A DNA stretch of 11,603 nt, taken from positions 1-11,603 of the forward strand of contig DFGW01000217.1 of NCBI GenBank assembly GCA_002372465.1, given 5' to 3'. The notes below the pieces were generated by a model. That model ran no database searches and was not told the DNA's origin. It worked only from the letters and a program-made list of their open reading frames with translations. Position 1 is the stretch's first letter, and each line of letters opens with the position of its first letter. Below, in pieces: positions 8,064 to 11,603 of this stretch. The position numbers and the translations under genes are program-made. The stretch comes from Butyrivibrio sp. UBA3740 (GTDB lineage Bacteria; Bacillota; Clostridia; Lachnospirales; Lachnospiraceae).

Positions 8064-9044
8064 ATGTATAATCCGGATGCAAAAAGATATAACACTATGA
8101 AATATAACCGCTGTGGCAATTCAGGGCTCTTGTTGCCTGCAGTATCACTGGGCCTTTGGCACAATTTCGGTGACACAGGCAATTACGACAATATGGTCCA
8201 GATGTGCTTCACAGCTTTTGATAACGGAATAACCCATTTTGATCTTGCCAACAACTACGGCCCGGAGCCCGGAAGTGCAGAGATAAACTTCGGCAAGATA
8301 ATAAAAGAGAATTTCTCAGCCTACAGGGATGAGCTTATTATCTCCACAAAGGCAGGCTATGGTATGTGGCCGGGGCCTTACGGCGACTGGGGAAGCAGGA
8401 AATACCTCATTTCCAGCCTTGATCAGTCACTTCAGAGGATGCGCCTTGATTATGTGGATATCTTCTACCACCACAGAATGGATCCCCAGACTCCACTGGA
8501 AGAGACCATGGGTGCTCTTGCTCAGATCGTCCACAGCGGAAAGGCTCTTTATGTAGGTCTTTCGAATTACGACGGCCCAACTCTTGAAAAGGCATCAAGG
8601 ATATTAGAAGACCTTAGGATTCCCTTTATCATCAATCAGAACAAATACAGTATCTTTGACAGAACCATAGAAAAGAACGGTCTTAAGCAAAAGGCAAAAG
8701 AGCTGAAGAAGGGAATCATCTGCTTCTCTCCTCTTGCCCAGGGAATGCTCACTGACAGATATCTCGAAGGAATCCCTGCGGACAGCCGTATCCGCACAGA
8801 CGGACGGTTCCTCAACGAAAACGAAGTTGAGCAGAATATTTCCCGTGTACGTGCCCTCAATGAGATTGCAAAGCGCCGCGGACAGACCCTCGCTGAAATG
8901 GCTCTTGCCTGGATCCTCAAGGACAACTATGTAACCTCAGTCCTTATCGGCGCATCAAAGCCATCCCAGATACTGGACAACATAAGGGCAATCGAAAATA
9001 CAACCTTCACAGATGATGAGCTCAAAGCCATCGACAACATCTGA
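8064..9044 (+). CDS. yghZ: aldo-keto reductase, L-glyceraldehyde 3-phosphate reductase type (YghZ/AKR14-like)
   Basis: 326 residues forming an NADPH-type aldo-keto reductase barrel very close to E. coli YghZ along its length: CGNSGLLLPAVSLGLWHNFG (17-36), THFDLANNYGPEPGSAE (57-73), ELIISTKAGYGMWPGPYG (90-107). The catalytic tetrad is visible as Asp60, Tyr65, Lys96 and His137 (in DIFYHHRMD). The cofactor-binding end is SVLIGASKPSQILDNI (292-307). YghZ reduces L-glyceraldehyde 3-phosphate and other reactive aldehydes such as methylglyoxal, so a detoxification role in the cytosol is inferred. The start at 8064 fits the YghZ N-terminus (NPxxRYxxMxYxxCGxSG) and has AAAGGAGG 4 bases upstream. An in-frame ATG at 8031 overlaps the -10 box and cannot be used from that promoter. 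The C-terminus stops at about LKAIDNI, somewhat shorter than the E. coli protein. Divergent from the operon to its left. Confidence 0.95.
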   Translation: MYNPDAKRYNTMKYNRCGNSGLLLPAVSLGLWHNFGDTGNYDNMVQMCFTAFDNGITHFDLANNYGPEPGSAEINFGKIIKENFSAYRDELIISTKAGYGMWPGPYGDWGSRKYLISSLDQSLQRMRLDYVDIFYHHRMDPQTPLEETMGALAQIVHSGKALYVGLSNYDGPTLEKASRILEDLRIPFIINQNKYSIFDRTIEKNGLKQKAKELKKGIICFSPLAQGMLTDRYLEGIPADSRIRTDGRFLNENEVEQNISRVRALNEIAKRRGQTLAEMALAWILKDNYVTSVLIGASKPSQILDNIRAIENTTFTDDELKAIDNI

Positions 9045-9048
9045 TCGC

Positions 9049-9077
9049 TTGTGGTGGAGCACTATTTTCCATATAAT
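9049..9077 (+). promoter_or_regulatory. promoter of the J-domain membrane protein gene
   Basis: TTGTGG (9049-9054) and a perfect TATAAT (9072-9077) are separated by the ideal 17 bases. They begin 4 bases after the reductase stop codon. Transcription would start near 9084, ahead of the GGAG site. The gene can therefore be expressed independently of the reductase, although no terminator separates them and read-through is also likely. Confidence 0.65.
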
Positions 9078-9107
9078 TGAAGAAGTGTTTGATTGGAGAA
9101 AAGGAAA

Positions 9108-10385
9108 ATGGTATCTCTATTAACGATGATTGTAAACGCCGTTACCGGCGCTCTTATATATGGACTTAAGGCATTCTTTTCGCTTATCTCCTGGTTTGCG
9201 AAGAGTTTCCTTAAATTTCTCAAACTTCTGTATGTGGTGCTTCCCATCACTTGTATTGTTTTTGTAATGCTGTTTCTTGTGAACATATTCATGCTCTGTA
9301 TAGGCGCAGGCAACATTGCTCCCGGGCAGGCTCAGTCGGATACAATCCTTGATTTACAAAACGAATCACCAATCCCCGAGATCAATATTCCCGGAAATAT
9401 CGTTAACGAACAAGATGTCAGACAAGGTGCAGGCTTGATCCTGGTCCGTGACAGCCGTGTGGTTTCCAAAATGTTTGGCGAATTAAAGGCCTGGTGGATG
9501 GGAAATGTCTACTCTCTTCATGGAAGTCCCGCCTACATCTTCCTACTGATTCTGACGATTCTCATGTTCCTCCCGGTAATATGCGTGCTGCTGTGCTTTT
9601 CGGTTTTCTCAGGCTTTGGAAGCATCCTGTTCATTGCAGTGGTGGTGGATGCAGCCCTATATCTTCTGCGGGCAATTATAGGCTCATCATTCCTTAAGCA
9701 GGCACAGGGGCGCTATTTCAAGCTCTTCCCCGAGGCAGGCAGAAGGCACTATGAAAAGAGCTATGACAAGTTCCTCAAAAACCGCGACAAAGAGATGCGG
9801 AAGGAGATCCGCCAGGGAAAGCGCAGCAAAGCTGCAAACTTCTACGATGATTTTGAAGACCTCGATGTGGAAGACGAACCGGAATATAGCCATAACAGGC
9901 AGGATCGCGAAGGCTATGATGATTACGATGATCGCCGATATAGCCGCCGTCGCAGATATGAAGCCGATCCTGTGGATGAATTTTTCGAAGATGATGTAGA
10001 TGAGGATGAATTCTACGAAGATGAAGAATTCGATGAGGAGTATGGCGACGATTATTCCGAAGACTACGAAGACGATTACGACGATTACGCCGAGGAATAC
10101 GAAGACGAATACTTTGAAGACTTCGAAGATGACTATGACGATCCAAAGCGTCGCAGACACTACCGGGGCTATGAAGAGTATAATGAACAGGAAGAAGCCC
10201 CTCGCAATAATACCGCTTCTTCAGGAAGCTTTGATTTCTTCGCAGGCTGCAGCTCCAGGGAAAGCGTAGACAAGAAGTACAAATCTCTTGTAAAGCTCTA
10301 CCACCCTGATAACATGGACGGCGACACAGCCGCTCTCCAGGAGATCAATGCCCAGTATTCAACAGCCAAAAAACGCTTTACCTGA
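9108..10385 (+). CDS. membrane-anchored protein with acidic linker and C-terminal J-like (DnaJ) domain
   Basis: 425 residues from the ATG at 9108; GGAG (9095-9098) and AAGG lie just upstream. A TTG at 9093 is in frame, but its second and third bases fall inside the GGAG element, so it is less likely. Layout: an amphipathic/hydrophobic N-terminus and membrane segment at about 40-66; an extracytoplasmic or loop region 67-140; two further hydrophobic segments at about 143-165 and 168-190; a basic patch 199-242; and a strongly acidic Asp/Glu/Tyr linker 245-347 broken by an Arg cluster (RRYSRRRRY, 276-284). The J-like domain is at 374-424, with the Hsp70-stimulating HPD at 399-401 in KSLVKLYHPDN and helix III EINAQYSTAKKRF. 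HPD proteins act as co-chaperones of DnaK, so a membrane-proximal DnaK recruiter is inferred; the client is unknown. It has its own promoter. The stop codon TGA (10383-10385) lies at the 3' boundary of a group II intron. I do not recognise a named family for the full architecture. Confidence 0.88.
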   Translation: MVSLLTMIVNAVTGALIYGLKAFFSLISWFAKSFLKFLKLLYVVLPITCIVFVMLFLVNIFMLCIGAGNIAPGQAQSDTILDLQNESPIPEINIPGNIVNEQDVRQGAGLILVRDSRVVSKMFGELKAWWMGNVYSLHGSPAYIFLLILTILMFLPVICVLLCFSVFSGFGSILFIAVVVDAALYLLRAIIGSSFLKQAQGRYFKLFPEAGRRHYEKSYDKFLKNRDKEMRKEIRQGKRSKAANFYDDFEDLDVEDEPEYSHNRQDREGYDDYDDRRYSRRRRYEADPVDEFFEDDVDEDEFYEDEEFDEEYGDDYSEDYEDDYDDYAEEYEDEYFEDFEDDYDDPKRRRHYRGYEEYNEQEEAPRNNTASSGSFDFFAGCSSRESVDKKYKSLVKLYHPDNMDGDTAALQEINAQYSTAKKRFT

Positions 10386-10387
10386 TC

Positions 10388-10426
10388 GGGTAGGAGGTAG
10401 ATAATTATTTTATCTACCGACCTCCC
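10388..10426 (-). ncRNA. group II intron domain VI with bulged branch-point adenosine
   Basis: The minus strand folds into a hairpin. GGG (10424-10426) pairs with CCC (10388-10390), AGG with CCT (10392-10394), there is a small TC/T internal loop, and then a perfect 9-bp stem GGTAGATAA/TTATCTACC (10396-10404 with 10410-10418) capped by AATAA. A single unpaired A at 10391 lies between the CCT and CCC strands, 6 bases before the predicted intron end, where the lariat branch point is expected. Two bases separate it from domain V. Confidence 0.88.
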
Positions 10427-10428
10427 AC

Positions 10429-10460
10429 AGCACCGTACGTACGGTTCCGTATACGGCGCT
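10429..10460 (-). ncRNA. group II intron domain V
   Basis: Read on the minus strand, the 32 bases fold as a 9-bp lower stem (AGCGCCGTA with TACGGTGCT, one G-U pair), a 2-base CG bulge on the 3' side (10438-10439), a 4-bp upper stem (TACG with CGTA) and a GAAC loop (10444-10447). The catalytic AGC triad is the first three bases (10458-10460) and the CG bulge is the metal-binding bulge of the family. It begins 3 bases after the maturase stop codon. The usual length is 34 bases with a GNRA loop; both differ slightly here. Confidence 0.9.
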
Positions 10461-10463
10461 TCT

Positions 10464-11603
10464 CTAGTTTTCACATATTTTCAAATAAAACTCTGTGAAT
10501 GTTGGGTATCCAAGTTCACGGAGTTTCTTGTTGTTAAACGCAGTCTGTAATACAAAATAACTACCACAATACCAGTTGCCATTTCGCATGTTTGCGCATA
10601 CCCACGCTTTTTCTTCTTCCACGCCTAACTTTTTGAGTTCCTTGAATTTCGTTTTAACCTTCTTCCATTGTTTCCAGTAGATTGTCCTTATCTTATGCCT
10701 TAGCCATTCATCTGCCTCTCGAAGTAGCTTCTTCATATCCGCCAATCCAAAATAGTTTACCCATCCTCTTATAAATTGAGTTAGTTTTAATGCACGATAT
10801 CCATTTCCCCATCCATTGCTACGTTTTGTTAATTCTCGGATTTTATCCTTCATCTTTACGATAGATTTTGGATGAACTCTAAATCTGCATTTGCCTCGAT
10901 ACCTATAAAAGCTATAACCAAGGTACTTAACTCTGCTGATATGTTCCACACACGTTTTATTTCTGTTCACCTTCAAGAAAAGCTTTCCTTCAATAAATGG
11001 TATGATGTTTTCCAAGGTTCTTTCTGCACTTTTCTTACTTTTGCAGAAAATCATACAGTCGTCTGCATAACGAACAAATCGGTGTCCCCTATGCTCTAAT
11101 TCCTTGTCTAATTCATTCAGCATTATGTTACTGAGCAATGGGCTTAGCGGTCCACCTTGTGGCATTCCTACTTCTGTCTTTTCAAATATCCCTCTGCTAA
11201 TCACTCCAGCATTGAGATATTTGTGGATTAGTGAAATGACTCTTCCATCCTTGATGGTTCGTGATAATACTTCAATAAGTTTACTCTGACATACTGTATC
11301 AAAGAATTTCTCCAAATCCATATCTACCACGTATACATATCCATCATTAACATTTGCTTGGCATTGCTTTAGTGCATCATGAGCACCTCTACATGGACGA
11401 AAGCCAAAACTGTTTTCTGAAAACTGCTCCTCGTAAATAGGCGAAAGTACCTGTGTAATTGCCTGTTGAAAGACGCGGTCTACAACTGTTGGTACTCCAA
11501 GTTTTCTGAACTCGCCTTTTGTTTCTTTGGGTATTTCTACCCTTCGAACTGGATTAGGTTTATATTTCCCTTCCAATAGCTGTTGTTTAAGTTGCTTTCC
11601 GTT
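10464..11603 (-). CDS. ltrA: group II intron reverse transcriptase/maturase, N-terminus cut by window edge
   Basis: The frame is open from the right edge to TAG at 10464 (379 residues visible). Complete family members start some 60-100 residues earlier, so the start lies outside; the TTG at 11576 is internal. The RT blocks are in order: KPNPVRRVEIPKETKGEFR and LGVPTVVDRVFQQA (RT1), SFGFRPCRGAHDAL (RT2), VVDMDLEKFFDTV (RT3), VGMPQGGPLSPLLSNIMLN (RT4), FVRYADDCMIF with the catalytic YADD at 11058-11069 (RT5), and VKYLGYSF (RT7). The maturase (GIIM/domain X) region contains TQFIRGWVNYFGLADM and YWKQWKKVKTKFKELKKLGV. The C-terminus ends with YFVLQTAFNNKKLRELGYPT and ICEN; there is no HNH endonuclease or clear DNA-binding extension. 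Known role: binds the intron RNA, helps it splice, and copies it after reverse splicing into DNA. No frameshift is seen in the visible part, so it could be active. Confidence 0.95.
   Translation of the reverse strand, partial: NGKQLKQQLLEGKYKPNPVRRVEIPKETKGEFRKLGVPTVVDRVFQQAITQVLSPIYEEQFSENSFGFRPCRGAHDALKQCQANVNDGYVYVVDMDLEKFFDTVCQSKLIEVLSRTIKDGRVISLIHKYLNAGVISRGIFEKTEVGMPQGGPLSPLLSNIMLNELDKELEHRGHRFVRYADDCMIFCKSKKSAERTLENIIPFIEGKLFLKVNRNKTCVEHISRVKYLGYSFYRYRGKCRFRVHPKSIVKMKDKIRELTKRSNGWGNGYRALKLTQFIRGWVNYFGLADMKKLLREADEWLRHKIRTIYWKQWKKVKTKFKELKKLGVEEEKAWVCANMRNGNWYCGSYFVLQTAFNNKKLRELGYPTFTEFYLKICEN

Larger units (their letters stand above)
10385..11603 (-). mobile_element. group II intron, 3' portion (5' part beyond window)
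   Basis: On the minus strand the order is maturase ORF, domain V, a 2-base linker, domain VI, then a 3' end reading CCTACCCGAT, the usual form of a bacterial group II intron terminus (branch A, pyrimidines, then AY). This puts the 3' splice boundary at about 10385/10384. The 5' end and domains I-III lie beyond 11603, so the class cannot be settled from exon-binding sites. The lack of an endonuclease domain and the short 32-base domain V fit class C introns, which commonly insert just after intrinsic terminators or attC sites. The element is visibly richer in A+T than the genes to its left, consistent with acquisition by transfer. It is inserted antisense to the J-domain gene, directly at that gene's stop codon. 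The exact boundary could be off by one or two bases. Confidence 0.9.

Noticed and set aside
9687..10160. Minus-strand frame rich in Ile/Val/Phe that looks like a membrane protein
   Set aside because: Produced by reading the GAY/GAR-rich acidic linker of the J-domain gene backwards; no ribosome binding site or family likeness.
10386..10426. Plus-strand hairpin after the J-domain gene read as an intrinsic terminator
   Set aside because: The stem is intron domain VI read on the other strand, and it is not followed by a T-run.

Overview
The window looks like chromosomal DNA of a Gram-positive anaerobe of the Clostridia, most likely Lachnospiraceae-like. The grounds are strong AGGAGG-type ribosome binding sites, moderate base composition, and gene content: a PreP-like M16C peptidase, a DUF4349 lipoprotein, a GT39-like membrane protein with a long acidic tail, and an endonuclease-less group II intron. 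The placement is inference from gene style; there is no rRNA or other taxonomic marker.

Positions 1-7907 hold five genes on the minus strand, packed 16-92 bases apart with no convincing intrinsic terminator between them, so they are probably one operon read right to left. In order of transcription they are a CNNM/CBS-domain HlyC/CorC-family membrane protein, yebC, a polytopic GT39-like membrane protein with a 178-residue acidic cytosolic tail, a 976-residue M16C metallopeptidase, and a DUF4349 lipoprotein that runs off the left edge. A sigma-A-like promoter (TTGACT, 18 bases, TATATT) lies just upstream of the first gene. These genes do not form a recognised pathway; the theme is housekeeping plus cell envelope.

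The region at 7908-8063 is a divergent promoter region. To its right, on the plus strand, are an aldo-keto reductase close to E. coli YghZ (L-glyceraldehyde 3-phosphate reductase), read from an extended -10 promoter, and then a membrane-anchored protein with a roughly 100-residue acidic/tyrosine-rich linker and a C-terminal J-like domain with an intact HPD motif. The latter has its own good promoter (TTGTGG, 17 bases, TATAAT).

From 10385 to the right edge lies the 3' part of a group II intron on the minus strand: a reverse transcriptase/maturase with YADD motif and no endonuclease domain, followed at once by foldable domains V and VI. The intron's 3' end abuts the stop codon of the J-domain gene, so the intron sits antisense and tail-to-tail with that gene and has separated it from whatever followed it originally.

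No defence system, CRISPR array, tRNA or rRNA was seen, and no stretch over 300 bases lacks a gene. The points most worth following are the J-domain membrane protein and the intron junction at its stop codon.
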